This document shows, piece after piece, positions 8,839 to 17,770 of a DNA stretch of 41,936 nucleotides. Within the stretch, counting starts at the first letter, position 1, and every line of letters begins with the position of its first letter. A program made the translations under genes and the position numbers. The notes beneath the pieces were generated by a model. The model worked only from the letters and a program-made list of their open reading frames with translations. It did no database searches and had not been told where the DNA came from. Origin of the DNA: Flavobacterium sp. (GTDB lineage: Bacteria > Bacteroidota > Bacteroidia > Flavobacteriales > Flavobacteriaceae); contig JAIXHM010000003.1 of assembly GCA_030145825.1 (NCBI GenBank), positions 1 through 41,936 of the forward strand, given 5' to 3'.

Positions 8839-10226
8839 TATTTTCCTATTCCTTGGTATTTAAAACCTATTCTTTCCAATTCTTTTCCGTCTAAAATATT
8901 TCTTCCGTCAAATACAAAAGCCGGTTTCAACATATTATCATAAATTTTTTGCCAATCGTACGCTTTAAACTCATCCCATTCGGTTAAAACAGCAATTGCA
9001 TGAGCATTTTTACAAGCCTCATAAGGGTTGGTTTCTATTGAAATACCTTTAGCGTTCTCTTCTTGAGAACGTGATTCTAGATAATTCAAATCGAAATGAA
9101 TTTGTTTTGATTCAACTTTAGGATCAAAAATTGAAATGTGAGCTTGTTCTGACAGTAAATCGTCAGCTACGTAAATTGCTGCCGACTCTCTAGTATCATT
9201 TGTATCCTTTTTAAATGCCCAACCCAAGAAAGCAATTTTCTTACCTGAGACGGTGTTGTATAATGTTTTAATTATATTTTTAGCAAAACGTCTTTTTTGG
9301 TGGTCGTTCATAATAATTACTTGCTCCCAATAATCCGCCACTTCATTTAAACCGTAGGATTTTGCAATGTAAACCATATTCAAAATATCTTTTTGAAAAC
9401 AAGAACCTCCAAAACCAACTGAAGATTTTAAAAATTTTGGTCCAATTCTACTATCCATTCCAATAGCTCTTGCGACTTCATTTACATCGGCTCCTGTTTT
9501 TTCGCATAATTCACTCATAGCATTAATAGAAGAAACACGTTGTGCTAAGAAAGCATTTGCTGTTAACTTAGAAAGTTCAGAAGACCAAACATTTGTAGTT
9601 AAAATTCTATCTTTTGGGACCCAATTAGCATAGACATCAACTAAAGCTTGAACAGCTTTTTGACCTTCTGGAGAAGTTTCTCCACCGATTAAAACTCTAT
9701 CTGGAGCGAATAAATCTTCTATAGCTGTTCCTTCGGCTAAAAATTCTGGATTTGATAATATTTGAAATTGTACTCCATTTCCGGTATTATCTAAAATATC
9801 TTTAATGGCTTGGGCAGTTCTAACTGGTAATGTAGATTTTTCAACCACAATTTTATCAGTTTTTGCTACGCGAGCAATTTGTCTTGCACAAAGCTCAATG
9901 TATTTTAAATCGGCCGCCATACCTTTACCAACACCATAGGTTTTTGTAGGTGTATTAACCGAAATAAAAATCATATCTGCTTCTTCAATGGCTTTATCTA
10001 CTTCAGTAGAGAAAAATAAATTTCTTCCTCGAGCCTCTTTTACAACTGCATCTAATCCCGGTTCATAAACGGGAAGTTTTGACAAATCTTCGTCATTCCA
10101 AGCGTTAATTCTGTCTTGATTTAAATCTACAACGGTAACTTTTATATGAGGACATTTTTGTGCAATTACTGCCATTGTTGGGCCACCAACATATCCTGCT
10201 CCGATACAACAAATTTTTGTAATCAT
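8838..10226 (-). CDS. ugd: UDP-glucose 6-dehydrogenase
   Basis: This enzyme oxidises UDP-glucose to UDP-glucuronic acid with two NAD. It is 462 residues and of the eukaryote-like UGDH type: N-terminal '[20 protein letters not shown]' with GAGYVGG, then '[11 protein letters not shown]', '[10 protein letters not shown]', and the catalytic Cys in '[10 protein letters not shown]' near residue 276. The C-terminal '[21 protein letters not shown]' is typical. It should supply glucuronic acid or derived sugars for the polymer. It is separated from the epimerase by one base and overlaps the TviB-like gene by one base. Two different nucleotide-sugar dehydrogenases side by side indicate two acidic sugars in the product. 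Confidence 0.93.
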   Translation of the reverse strand: MITKICCIGAGYVGGPTMAVIAQKCPHIKVTVVDLNQDRINAWNDEDLSKLPVYEPGLDAVVKEARGRNLFFSTEVDKAIEEADMIFISVNTPTKTYGVGKGMAADLKYIELCARQIARVAKTDKIVVEKSTLPVRTAQAIKDILDNTGNGVQFQILSNPEFLAEGTAIEDLFAPDRVLIGGETSPEGQKAVQALVDVYANWVPKDRILTTNVWSSELSKLTANAFLAQRVSSINAMSELCEKTGADVNEVARAIGMDSRIGPKFLKSSVGFGGSCFQKDILNMVYIAKSYGLNEVADYWEQVIIMNDHQKRRFAKNIIKTLYNTVSGKKIAFLGWAFKKDTNDTRESAAIYVADDLLSEQAHISIFDPKVESKQIHFDLNYLESRSQEENAKGISIETNPYEACKNAHAIAVLTEWDEFKAYDWQKIYDNMLKPAFVFDGRNILDGKELERIGFKYQGIGK

Positions 10227-10227
10227 T

Positions 10228-11205
10228 TTATTTTAAATTGTTCCAATACCATAGAACAGCTTCTTTAAGCCCTTCTTGCATTGAATATTTAGGTTTATAA
10301 TTTAATAACTCTTTTGCTTTTTCTATACTTGCTAAAGAATGAGGAATATCTCCCACTCTGTTTGGTCCATGAATTACTTCAACATCAGCTATTTTACTAT
10401 CAAATGCAGACAAATACTCTTTTAAACTTTTAACCAAATCATTTAAAGTTGTTCGATCTCCAAAAGCGGTATTGTATACTGTATTTATGGCTTGTTTATT
10501 CTCAGTTAACATGGCCAATTCATTCATTTGTATTACATTATCTATATAAGTAAAATCTCTTGAAAAGTTTCCATCTCCATTAATTACTGGACTTTCGTAA
10601 TTCATAAACTGCATTACAAACTTTGGAATTACAGCTGCATAAGCTCCGTTTGGATCTTGCTTTCTTCCAAAAACATTAAAATAGCGTAAGCCTATGGTTT
10701 CTAATCCGTATGTTTTACTAAAAATATCTGCATAAAGTTCGTTTACATATTTAGTAATGGCATAAGGAGATAATGGTTTACCAATTCTATCTTCCACTTT
10801 TGGTAACTCTTCAGAATCTCCGTATGTTGACGAACTTGCAGCATATATGAATCTTTTAACTTGAGCTTCTTTTGATGCCACTAACATGTTTAAAAACCCC
10901 GATATATTTACCTCATTAGTAGTAATGGGATCGTTTATTGAACGTGGCACGCTACCTAAAGCCGCCTGATGCAATACATAAGTTACACCAGCAACCGCTT
11001 GCTTACAAACATTAAATTCTCGAATATCGCCTTCTATTAATTCAAAATTTGAATTATTTAAAAAAGTTTCAATATTGTAACGATGACCCGTTGAAAAATT
11101 ATCAAGACATACAACCTGAAAATTTTTACTTAAAAAATATTCCGTTAAATTAGAACCAATAAATCCAGCTCCACCTGTGATTAATATTTTTATTTTTTCT
11201 TCCAT
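10228..11205 (-). CDS. tviC: UDP-N-acetylglucosamine(-uronate) 4-epimerase, TviC/WbpP-like
   Basis: This 325-residue extended short-chain dehydrogenase probably interconverts the gluco and galacto forms of UDP-N-acetylhexosamine or its uronate. It has the NAD motif GGAGFIGSN at residues 11-19, the family hallmark '[15 protein letters not shown]', 'AASSSTYGD', the catalytic YxxxK in '[14 protein letters not shown]', and '[23 protein letters not shown]', all characteristic of TviC and WbpP. Its first 16 bases overlap the wzc gene, so the start is inside wzc. Together with the TviB-like dehydrogenase it could make UDP-GalNAcA, as in the Vi pathway. Plain GalE activity on UDP-Glc cannot be ruled out. 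Confidence 0.9.
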   Translation of the reverse strand: MEEKIKILITGGAGFIGSNLTEYFLSKNFQVVCLDNFSTGHRYNIETFLNNSNFELIEGDIREFNVCKQAVAGVTYVLHQAALGSVPRSINDPITTNEVNISGFLNMLVASKEAQVKRFIYAASSSTYGDSEELPKVEDRIGKPLSPYAITKYVNELYADIFSKTYGLETIGLRYFNVFGRKQDPNGAYAAVIPKFVMQFMNYESPVINGDGNFSRDFTYIDNVIQMNELAMLTENKQAINTVYNTAFGDRTTLNDLVKSLKEYLSAFDSKIADVEVIHGPNRVGDIPHSLASIEKAKELLNYKPKYSMQEGLKEAVLWYWNNLK

Positions 11206-13658
11206 TTTGTCATCATTTTTTGGAAAAAACTTGGTTCTCTAACATCCTCTAAATATGCTTCTCCATAAGTTCCATAACCATAACCATAGCCGTAACCATA
11301 GCCGTAACCGTAACCATAACCATATTTTGCTTTATTTTGGAAACCATTTAACAAAATACTTATATTATGTAACTCTCCTCTTTTATGTTTTTCGTTAACT
11401 ACTCCTAACATGCCTTTTTTAGTATATCCTTGTCTGGTAACATATAAAGTAGCGTCGCAATAATGTGCTAGTTCTAGAGCATCAGAAACCAATCCAACAG
11501 GAGGTGTATCTAGAATAATATAATCATATTTTGTTTTTAATTCATCTATCATCTGTCTCATTGCATCACTCATTAAAAGTTCTGCTGGATTCGGTGGAAT
11601 TGGCCCCGATGAAATTAAATCTAGATAAGGTATGTGGGTTTTTTGAATTACTTCATCAATATTCTTTTGTCCTATTAAATAATTTACGACTCCTGTAACA
11701 TTATCAATATTGAAATCCCCAAATATTTTAGGTTTTCTTAAATCTAATCCCACAATTACCGTTTTCTTCTCGCTTAATGCAAAAACTGTTGCTAAATTTA
11801 TTGAACAAAATGTTTTACCTTCTCCACTAACTGAAGACGTTAACATAAGTATTTTTGCACCTTCTTTTTCTTGTTTTTTATACAAAAATTGTAATGAAGA
11901 TCTTATAGCCCTAAAGGATTCTGCTAAAGGTGATTTTGGTTTTTCAAAAACTGCTAAATTATTAGTAGTATTCTTTTTACCTACTACTCCAATAAGTGGG
12001 ATTTTTGTTAATTTAGAAATGTCTTCTGCAGTATTGATACTGTTATCTAGCAAGACAATTAAAAACACAATTATAAATGGAATTAAAAAACCTACTAAAG
12101 CTGCCAAAATATAATTAATACTAGTTTTTGGTCCTTTTAACCCTCCACCAACATCTTTTGCCGAATCGATAAATTCTATATCGGAAATATTTGCGGCTTT
12201 TACAATTTCTGCTTCACTTCTTTTTTGTAAAAAAGTATTATAAATGTTATCTTTAAGGTTATATTTTCTAGTAATCTTTATATGTTCTTGATTAAGTTCT
12301 GGCAATTGACTTACTTCTCCTTCTGCTCTTGAAATTCCATTGTTAACTACACTCAAATCTATTGCAATAGCTCCTTTTGCCGATGCAATATTTTCTAACA
12401 ATACTTTTTTAACCGCTTCCATTTCAGAATCAAACTCTGAAAAATAAGTATTATTTTTAACTGCATAACCTAATTCATCTCTTTGAGTAGACAATTGTAT
12501 TAATCGACTAACATTAGCCAGAATATTAGGATCTTCGATACCTGCAACTGAAGGTGCAGGAAGTTTTGAAAAATCGTTGTTTTTTTCTAAATAAGCTTTA
12601 AGATGATTCAAATACTTTAATTTCCTATCTATATCATCTTTTTGAACATCATATTCCGAAAGCTTTTGAGTTAGCATAGCTCCACCAGTTTCTAACTCAT
12701 AAATATTTTTACCTCTTCTAAAATCTTTTAATTCATTTTCAGCGTCTTTTATTTGATTTTCCATCACTAAAAGAGTACTGTCGATAAAATTAATAGTGTT
12801 TGTAGCAAACTTGTTTTTACTATCTAATTGTTTGTCTTTAAGAACTTCTACAGTTTCATTGAGGTATTCAACTAATCGATTCTTATTAGTACCTTGTAAT
12901 TGCAAAATAACAACTGATTGTGCTTTCACATCTACTGATACATCAATTGATTTATATCGAGCAACTGTTTCATTAAAATCATCAAATCGAATTAAATATT
13001 CACTTCCAACATAATTATCTGCATCGGGATTTATGTGTAATGAAAAATTTGCAAAAGGTAAATTAATCTGTTGATTTATTTTAAATTTCGCTTTAAACTG
13101 TTTTTCATACGTTTTATAGTTACTTCTTGTATCATCAATGTAGTGACACAATTGTACATTAGGTCTTTCTTTAAAATCTGCAAACAGTTCGAATTCTGTA
13201 GGAGAAACAAATTTTATGGTTAAAGGAAGCATTAAAACTTGCCCTTTATTTTTATCTAAATTTATATAAAACGGTGTTTCTCCATAAACATCTTTTAAAT
13301 AATATTTCCCTTGTTTAAAGTAATTGATATAATATTCTAATTTACCTACAACTTGTTCGTTATGTGATCTCGATTTTAAAGTAGTAATTACCGTTTGTAC
13401 TTTATCGGAAACTCCTCCCCAATTAAATACTAAACTTGTATTTGAGGTAAAAAAAGAATTATTCTCATCTTTAACGACGATTGAAGCATCTAAACCAAAA
13501 ATTTTTTCTTTTCTAATGTTAATATTGTAAGCAACTAAAAAAGTAATTACTAAAGAAATTACAAACCATTTCCAGTAACCTAAAAGCTTTAAAGCAAAAC
13601 CTTTAAAATCGAAGGTAGATTGTGACTCAAAAAAATTAAAATCTTTTGTATCTAACAT
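11190..13658 (-). CDS. wzc: Polysaccharide co-polymerase / BY-kinase (Wzc-like) with (YG)9 tail
   Basis: This 822-residue inner-membrane protein combines a Wzz chain-length domain and a bacterial tyrosine kinase. The first membrane segment is at about residues 32-48 and the second at about 517-540, with a coiled-coil-rich periplasmic region between. The cytoplasmic kinase has Walker A SVSGEGKT near 610, Walker A' 'VIVGLDLRKP' and Walker B 'YIILDTPP' near 715. The tail carries nine consecutive Tyr-Gly pairs (about residues 779-796) plus two more Tyr before a short Lys-rich end; tyrosine clusters here are autophosphorylated in known Wzc proteins. It follows the Wza-like gene by one base and overlaps the epimerase. 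Cycles of phosphorylation should control export and polymer length. Confidence 0.92.
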   Translation of the reverse strand: MLDTKDFNFFESQSTFDFKGFALKLLGYWKWFVISLVITFLVAYNINIRKEKIFGLDASIVVKDENNSFFTSNTSLVFNWGGVSDKVQTVITTLKSRSHNEQVVGKLEYYINYFKQGKYYLKDVYGETPFYINLDKNKGQVLMLPLTIKFVSPTEFELFADFKERPNVQLCHYIDDTRSNYKTYEKQFKAKFKINQQINLPFANFSLHINPDADNYVGSEYLIRFDDFNETVARYKSIDVSVDVKAQSVVILQLQGTNKNRLVEYLNETVEVLKDKQLDSKNKFATNTINFIDSTLLVMENQIKDAENELKDFRRGKNIYELETGGAMLTQKLSEYDVQKDDIDRKLKYLNHLKAYLEKNNDFSKLPAPSVAGIEDPNILANVSRLIQLSTQRDELGYAVKNNTYFSEFDSEMEAVKKVLLENIASAKGAIAIDLSVVNNGISRAEGEVSQLPELNQEHIKITRKYNLKDNIYNTFLQKRSEAEIVKAANISDIEFIDSAKDVGGGLKGPKTSINYILAALVGFLIPFIIVFLIVLLDNSINTAEDISKLTKIPLIGVVGKKNTTNNLAVFEKPKSPLAESFRAIRSSLQFLYKKQEKEGAKILMLTSSVSGEGKTFCSINLATVFALSEKKTVIVGLDLRKPKIFGDFNIDNVTGVVNYLIGQKNIDEVIQKTHIPYLDLISSGPIPPNPAELLMSDAMRQMIDELKTKYDYIILDTPPVGLVSDALELAHYCDATLYVTRQGYTKKGMLGVVNEKHKRGELHNISILLNGFQNKAKYGYGYGYGYGYGYGYGYGTYGEAYLEDVREPSFFQKMMTKWKKK
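11271..11324 (-). repeat. Hexanucleotide repeat coding for (Tyr-Gly)9 in wzc
   Basis: Nine tandem TAY-GGN codon pairs encode the tyrosine-rich tail of the Wzc-like kinase. Codons alternate between TAT/TAC and GGT/GGC/GGA, so the copies are not identical at DNA level, but the tract could still gain or lose copies in frame by slippage. Confidence 0.9.
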
Positions 13659-13659
13659 A

Positions 13660-14460
13660 TTATAGGTTTTTTATCAACAAATAAGTGGTTATTACTAACG
13701 TAAAAGCTGAAACAACAGCACTTAGAGTTTGAGTACCAGTAGTTCCTGTTCCCCAAGATTTTTGCGGCAATGGTTTAATATAGATGTAATCGTTAGGTTG
13801 AATATAAAAATAAGGTGATTTCATTATATTAGCATCTGTTAAATCTAAATAATGTGTTTCAAATCCCTGTGGAACTTTTCTAATTATTTGTACTTTTTTC
13901 CTATTTCCAGTAATATTTATATCACCAGAATTAGCGATAGCTTCCATTATTGTTGCTTTATCTTGATACAATACATTTGTCCCGGGCGAACCAATTTCAC
14001 CATTAATTGTATATCTTAAACCTGCTAGTTTAACATTCACAAAGATTCTTGCTTCTTTTTTAAAGTATTCGTCGAGTAATTTTTTTTCGACAGTTTCTCT
14101 AATTTCTTCTACTGTATAACCTAATACATTTATTTCTCCCAAAACAGGAATTCTTATATTTCCGTGATCATCAACAGAATATCCATTAAAATATAAATTA
14201 TTAATATTTGTTTGATTTTGACTTCCACTAGTTGAAGACGCATTAAACATTTCAACAAGCTTTTGGTCTAATGCTTTAATGGTGATATTTAAGATATCAT
14301 TTGTTTGAACACGGTATGGTTTTGAAAATGAATTATCTACTTCAATAGAATATTCATTTTTATTTTTATCTTGAAGATAAACCAAATCTTTATTTGGAAT
14401 ACAAGATACAACTCCCGAAATAAGTAATGTAAAAAGTAGTAATTTATATATATTATTCAT
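13660..14460 (-). CDS. wza: Wza-like polysaccharide export lipoprotein
   Basis: This outer-membrane export protein should form the channel for the polysaccharide with Wzc. I chose the ATG at 14460 rather than the upstream one at 14517, because it places the signal peptide 'NNIYKLLLFTLLISGVVSC' at the N-terminus, with lipobox SGVVSC and the lipid-bearing Cys at residue 20; this gives 266 residues. A poly_export domain follows ('YRVQTNDILNITI'), then a SLBB-type segment ('YTINGEIGSPGTNVLYQDKATIMEAI'). The C-terminal hydrophobic stretch 'LSAVVSAFTLVITTYLLIKNL' looks like a membrane anchor; such C-terminal helices are seen in flavobacterial members. It is the first gene of the operon and has a -7 element at 14480-14487. 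Confidence 0.9.
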   Translation of the reverse strand: MNNIYKLLLFTLLISGVVSCIPNKDLVYLQDKNKNEYSIEVDNSFSKPYRVQTNDILNITIKALDQKLVEMFNASSTSGSQNQTNINNLYFNGYSVDDHGNIRIPVLGEINVLGYTVEEIRETVEKKLLDEYFKKEARIFVNVKLAGLRYTINGEIGSPGTNVLYQDKATIMEAIANSGDINITGNRKKVQIIRKVPQGFETHYLDLTDANIMKSPYFYIQPNDYIYIKPLPQKSWGTGTTGTQTLSAVVSAFTLVITTYLLIKNL

Positions 14461-14479
14461 TGAAATCAACTTAAGGAAA

Positions 14480-14487
14480 CAAATATA
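14480..14487 (-). promoter_or_regulatory. -7 promoter element upstream of wza operon
   Basis: The minus strand reads TATATTTG, an exact match to the Bacteroidota -7 consensus TAnnTTTG, 19 bases before the chosen wza start. No TTTG lies at the usual 17-20 bp upstream, so the -33 element is weak or missing. This is the likely promoter for the whole polysaccharide operon. Confidence 0.5.
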
Positions 14488-14549
14488 GTTTTTTGGATTA
14501 AAAAACCGAAAAAACAAAGGCCTTTTAATATAAAATAATCGTTATTTTT

Positions 14550-15158
14550 TTAATTTTCTAAATATGGTATTCTTTGAAGCAAACTTCGTCCTAATGTAAC
14601 TTCATCTGCATATTCTAATTCGTCGCCAACAGCAATACCTCGCGCAATAGTTGAAGTTTTAATATTATAACTTTGAATTTGTTTGTAAATATAAAAGTTT
14701 GTAGTATCTCCTTCCATTGTAGAACTCAATGCAAATATCACTTCTTGAACATTTCCAGATGCCACTTTCTCTACCAATGTTTTTATATTTAACTGACTTG
14801 GACCAACACCTTCAATTGGATTAATTTTTCCTCCAAGTACATGATAAACTCCTTTAAAAATACCCGTATTTTCAATTGCCATTACATCGCGAACATCTTC
14901 TACTACACAAACTAATGATTTTTCTCTAGAAGTATTTGAACAAATATCACAAATTTCTAAATCAGAAATATTATGACAACTTTTACAATATTGTATTTGA
15001 TTACGCAACACTACTAATGCATTTGCTAAATCATTTGTTTGCTCCTGTGGTTGCTTTAATAAATGCAAAACTAAACGCAAAGCAGTACGCTTACCAATTC
15101 CTGGTAATTGCGAAATTTCGTTCACTGCATTTTCTAAAAGTCTAGATGGTAATTCCAT
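14550..15158 (-). CDS. recR: Recombination mediator RecR
   Basis: RecR works with RecO and RecF to load RecA on gapped single-stranded DNA. I place the start at 15158 ('[34 protein letters not shown]'), giving 202 residues, the normal family length; the open frame continues upstream but those codons are not RecR-like. Visible parts are the N-terminal helix-hairpin-helix ([12 protein letters not shown]), a four-cysteine zinc finger ([16 protein letters not shown]), the TOPRIM domain ('[18 protein letters not shown]') and a C-terminal '[24 protein letters not shown]'. It is divergent from the symporter gene and has its own -7 element close to the start. Confidence 0.96.
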   Translation of the reverse strand: MELPSRLLENAVNEISQLPGIGKRTALRLVLHLLKQPQEQTNDLANALVVLRNQIQYCKSCHNISDLEICDICSNTSREKSLVCVVEDVRDVMAIENTGIFKGVYHVLGGKINPIEGVGPSQLNIKTLVEKVASGNVQEVIFALSSTMEGDTTNFYIYKQIQSYNIKTSTIARGIAVGDELEYADEVTLGRSLLQRIPYLEN

Positions 15159-15163
15159 AACTG

Positions 15164-15171
15164 CAAAAATA
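15164..15171 (-). promoter_or_regulatory. -7 promoter element of recR
   Basis: The minus strand reads TATTTTTG (TAnnTTTG) only five bases before the recR ATG. If used, transcription would start at or next to the ATG, implying a leaderless message. No good TTTG is seen at -33. Confidence 0.4.
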
Positions 15172-15205
15172 CAAAAGTCTAATTTTAGATAAGTATTTAT
15201 TCTTT

Positions 15206-15213
15206 TATATTTG
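15206..15213 (+). promoter_or_regulatory. -7 promoter element of the symporter gene
   Basis: TATATTTG matches TAnnTTTG and ends 15 bases before the ATG at 15229. A TTTG at -33 is not evident. It lies in the 70-base divergent spacer shared with recR. Confidence 0.4.
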
Positions 15214-15228
15214 CTAAAATTAATAGAT

Positions 15229-16677
15229 ATGCAACCTACTACCATTTTAGTTTTAATACTCGCCTATTTTTCAGTTTTAATTCTGTTTTCTTACTTTACA
15301 GGAAGAAACGAAACCAGTAATAATAATTCGTTTTTTAAAGCAAACAAACAATCTCCTTGGTATTTAGTTGCATTCGGAATGATAGGCGCTTCACTTTCTG
15401 GAGTTACTTTTATTTCAGTTCCTGGAAAAGTTGAAACCTCGCAGTTTGTCTATTTTCAATTAGTTTTAGGTTACATTTTAGGATATTTTGTAATTGGTAC
15501 TGTTTTACTACCACTTTATTACAAATTAAATTTAACCACAATTTATACTTATTTAAAAGATCGATTTGGAAACTATTCTTATAAAACTGGAGCTTGGTTC
15601 TTTTTAATTTCAAGAACAGTAGGCTCAAACTTAAGGCTATTATTAGTGGCTAATGTTTTACAAACTTTAGTTTTTGATCCTTTAAACATTCCATATTGGA
15701 TTACTGTAACTGCAACTATTTTATTAATATGGTTATACACTTTTAAATCAGGAATAAAAACTATTATTTGGACAGATACTTTACAAACTCTTTTTATGCT
15801 GGTTTCAGTTGGAATTTGCATTTATGTTGTTTCTTCCGATTTAGGCATTTCTATTTCAAATTTTTCAGATTACTTAGCAGAAAGTTCTTTTTCCAAAACA
15901 TTCTTTTTTGAAGATATTAGTTCTCCTAAATATTTTTGGAAACAATTTCTTTCGGGAGTGTTCATTGCCATTGTAATGACAGGACTTGACCAAGACATGA
16001 TGCAAAAAAATTTAACTTGTAGGAGTTTAAAAGATGCGCAAAAAAATATGTTTTGGTTTACAATTGTTTTAACTATTGTAAATTTCTTTTTTTTAGTAAT
16101 GGGATTACTTTTTACAGAATATGCCGCAAAAAATGGAATTGACGCTCATGGCGATAACTTATTTCCAATATTAGCCAATCATCATTTAGGAATTGTAGTT
16201 GCTTTTAGCTTTATACTTGGACTTATTGCAGCTGCTTATTCTAGTGCCGATAGTTCGCTTACCTCTTTAACCACTTGTTTTTGTGTTGATATTTTAGATA
16301 TAGAATCTAAACACAGTGAAGTAAAACAAATACAAATAAGAAAGCGAATTCATTTTTCATTTGTAATTGTTTCGATACTGGTAATTTTATTTTTCAAATA
16401 TGGTTTTGAAGATAAAAGTATTATTGATAAAGTATTGAAATATGCAGGATTTACGTATGGACCATTACTAGGATTATTTGCTTTTGGTTTATTTACTAAA
16501 TGGCAAATAAAAGATAAACTTTCACCAATCATTGCTCTTAGTGCTGTTGCTATTTCATTAGTTTTAAATGCTAAAAGCAACGATTGGTTTGGTTTTGATT
16601 TCGGATTTGAAATATTAATCGTAAATGGAATTTTAACTTTCTTAGGTTTAATATTGATTCGTCGCCAACAGCACTAA
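15229..16677 (+). CDS. Sodium:solute symporter (SSS/SLC5 family)
   Basis: This 482-residue inner-membrane protein has about 13 hydrophobic segments and belongs to the sodium:solute symporter family. The signature '[19 protein letters not shown]' near residue 50 and '[19 protein letters not shown]' near residue 345, which holds the Ser-rich sodium site, support this. The ATG at 15229 is chosen over the in-frame TTG at 15211, because it sits just after the -7 element and begins directly with the first hydrophobic segment. The substrate cannot be told from the sequence. Its last 30 bases overlap the end of the convergent CoA-binding gene. Confidence 0.88.
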   Translation: MQPTTILVLILAYFSVLILFSYFTGRNETSNNNSFFKANKQSPWYLVAFGMIGASLSGVTFISVPGKVETSQFVYFQLVLGYILGYFVIGTVLLPLYYKLNLTTIYTYLKDRFGNYSYKTGAWFFLISRTVGSNLRLLLVANVLQTLVFDPLNIPYWITVTATILLIWLYTFKSGIKTIIWTDTLQTLFMLVSVGICIYVVSSDLGISISNFSDYLAESSFSKTFFFEDISSPKYFWKQFLSGVFIAIVMTGLDQDMMQKNLTCRSLKDAQKNMFWFTIVLTIVNFFFLVMGLLFTEYAAKNGIDAHGDNLFPILANHHLGIVVAFSFILGLIAAAYSSADSSLTSLTTCFCVDILDIESKHSEVKQIQIRKRIHFSFVIVSILVILFFKYGFEDKSIIDKVLKYAGFTYGPLLGLFAFGLFTKWQIKDKLSPIIALSAVAISLVLNAKSNDWFGFDFGFEILIVNGILTFLGLILIRRQQH

Positions 16678-17004
16678 AGTACAAGCTTCTTCACCTTTAA
16701 TATTATGTTGTTTTAATAAAGATTTAAACTCATCGTTTTCAGTTCCAGGATTGAAAATCACCCTTCTTGGTTGAAGCGAAACGATGTAATCATAATATTC
16801 TTTTTGGTGTAGTGGATTCAGGTAAAGTGTTACGGTATCAATTCCATGAAAAGGCAGTTTTTCTGTTTCAATGGGTACGTCTAAAGCCATTCCTTTTTTA
16901 GCTCCAATAGCTACAACTTGATGACTTTTATCTACTAAACTATGAATTGCTTTGTAAGCATAACGCTCTTTATTGGTTGTAGCCCCTATTACTAAAGTCT
17001 TCAT
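16648..17004 (-). CDS. CoA-binding domain protein (YccU-like)
   Basis: This 118-residue single-domain cytoplasmic protein has a Rossmann-like fold of the CoA_binding_2 family: N-terminal 'KTLVIGATTNKERYAYKAI', 'VVAIGAKKG' and 'VIFNPGTEN'. Such stand-alone domains are thought to bind CoA or a similar nucleotide, but their physiological role is unclear. The gene is convergent with the symporter and overlaps its 3' end by 30 bases. I see no clear -7 element upstream. Confidence 0.82.
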   Translation of the reverse strand: MKTLVIGATTNKERYAYKAIHSLVDKSHQVVAIGAKKGMALDVPIETEKLPFHGIDTVTLYLNPLHQKEYYDYIVSLQPRRVIFNPGTENDEFKSLLKQHNIKGEEACTLVLLATNQY

Positions 17005-17097
17005 CTTTTAAAATTATTTTCTATAAAGTTAAAAAATATTGCTAAATTATAACCTTGAAATAACTTTATTTTAAACCCAACTTTTTAATTAAAAATA

Positions 17098-17105
17098 TAA
17101 TTTTG
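17098..17105 (+). promoter_or_regulatory. -7 promoter element of marC
   Basis: TAATTTTG matches TAnnTTTG and ends 12 bases before the marC ATG at 17118. No TTTG is found at the right distance upstream. Confidence 0.4.
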
Positions 17106-17117
17106 TAAAAAAATTCT

Positions 17118-17741
17118 ATGGACAGTTTTATTTATTTATTTGCCGCTCTATTTTCAGTTTTAAACCCGCTGGGAACAATCCCTATTTTTGTTGGATTAAC
17201 CTCCGATTACACACAAAAAGAACGTGCAGTAGTTTCTTTAAAAACATCCATTAATGTATTTATTATTCTAATAATTTCTTTCTTTGTTGGCCAATATGTT
17301 TTAACGTTTTTTGGCATTACCATAACCGCATTAAGAATTGCAGGAGGTTTAATTATTACAAGTTCAGGATTTGGTTTATTAAACGGTCAGTTTAGTAAAA
17401 ATAAAGGAATTAATAAAAAAGTAAGAAAAGAAGTAGAGGAAAGACATCATATTGCTCTTACTCCACTTGCAATGCCCATGCTAGCAGGACCTGGTTCTAT
17501 TTCTCTCCTAATTGCATATTATCAAGACCATCATTCTACAGTTGAAATAATTGCTTCAAGTTTAGCAATTTTAGCTGTCGCAATTACTATTTATTTTATT
17601 TTAAGAGGCGGGCATTACTTAGCTAGAATTTTGGGCTCATCAGGAATTGTTGCTATTTCAAGAGTAATAGGTTTCTTAACTATTGCTATTGGAATTCAAT
17701 ATATAATAAGTGCTATAATTAGTATAATAAATGAAATGTAA
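17118..17741 (+). CDS. MarC/UPF0056 family membrane protein
   Basis: This 207-residue protein has six hydrophobic segments and the MarC family pattern: an N-terminal 'FAALFSVLNPLGTIPIFVGL' and, after a basic cytoplasmic loop, 'ALTPLAMPMLAGPGSISLLI'. MarC proteins were once linked to multiple antibiotic resistance, but that link is not supported; transport of small molecules is assumed. The gene is monocistronic, with a -7 element upstream and a long inverted repeat at its stop codon. Confidence 0.9.
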   Translation: MDSFIYLFAALFSVLNPLGTIPIFVGLTSDYTQKERAVVSLKTSINVFIILIISFFVGQYVLTFFGITITALRIAGGLIITSSGFGLLNGQFSKNKGINKKVRKEVEERHHIALTPLAMPMLAGPGSISLLIAYYQDHHSTVEIIASSLAILAVAITIYFILRGGHYLARILGSSGIVAISRVIGFLTIAIGIQYIISAIISIINEM

Positions 17742-17765
17742 TTCTTGGCTGAGAATTACATTTCA
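17732..17765. terminator. 14-bp inverted repeat between convergent marC and cysH
   Basis: The arms 17732-17745 and 17752-17765 pair perfectly over 14 bp with a six-base loop (TGGCTG). The marC stop codon (17739-17741) is inside the left arm. The repeat lies between two convergent genes and probably stops transcription from both sides, although neither strand shows a clean T-run after it. Confidence 0.6.
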
Positions 17766-17770
17766 ATAGT

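Noticed and set aside
11271-11324. Short tandem repeat that could be mistaken for a repeat array or CRISPR-like element
   Set aside because: It is a hexanucleotide coding repeat in frame within wzc, encoding Tyr-Gly pairs; there are no spacers.
14461-14517. Longer start for the Wza-like protein
   Set aside because: It would place 19 extra residues ahead of a good lipoprotein signal peptide and overlap the -7 promoter element.
14521-14549. Palindrome AAAGGCCTTT followed by T-rich sequence as recR terminator
   Set aside because: It has no loop and cannot form a normal hairpin; I could not support a terminator between recR and wza.
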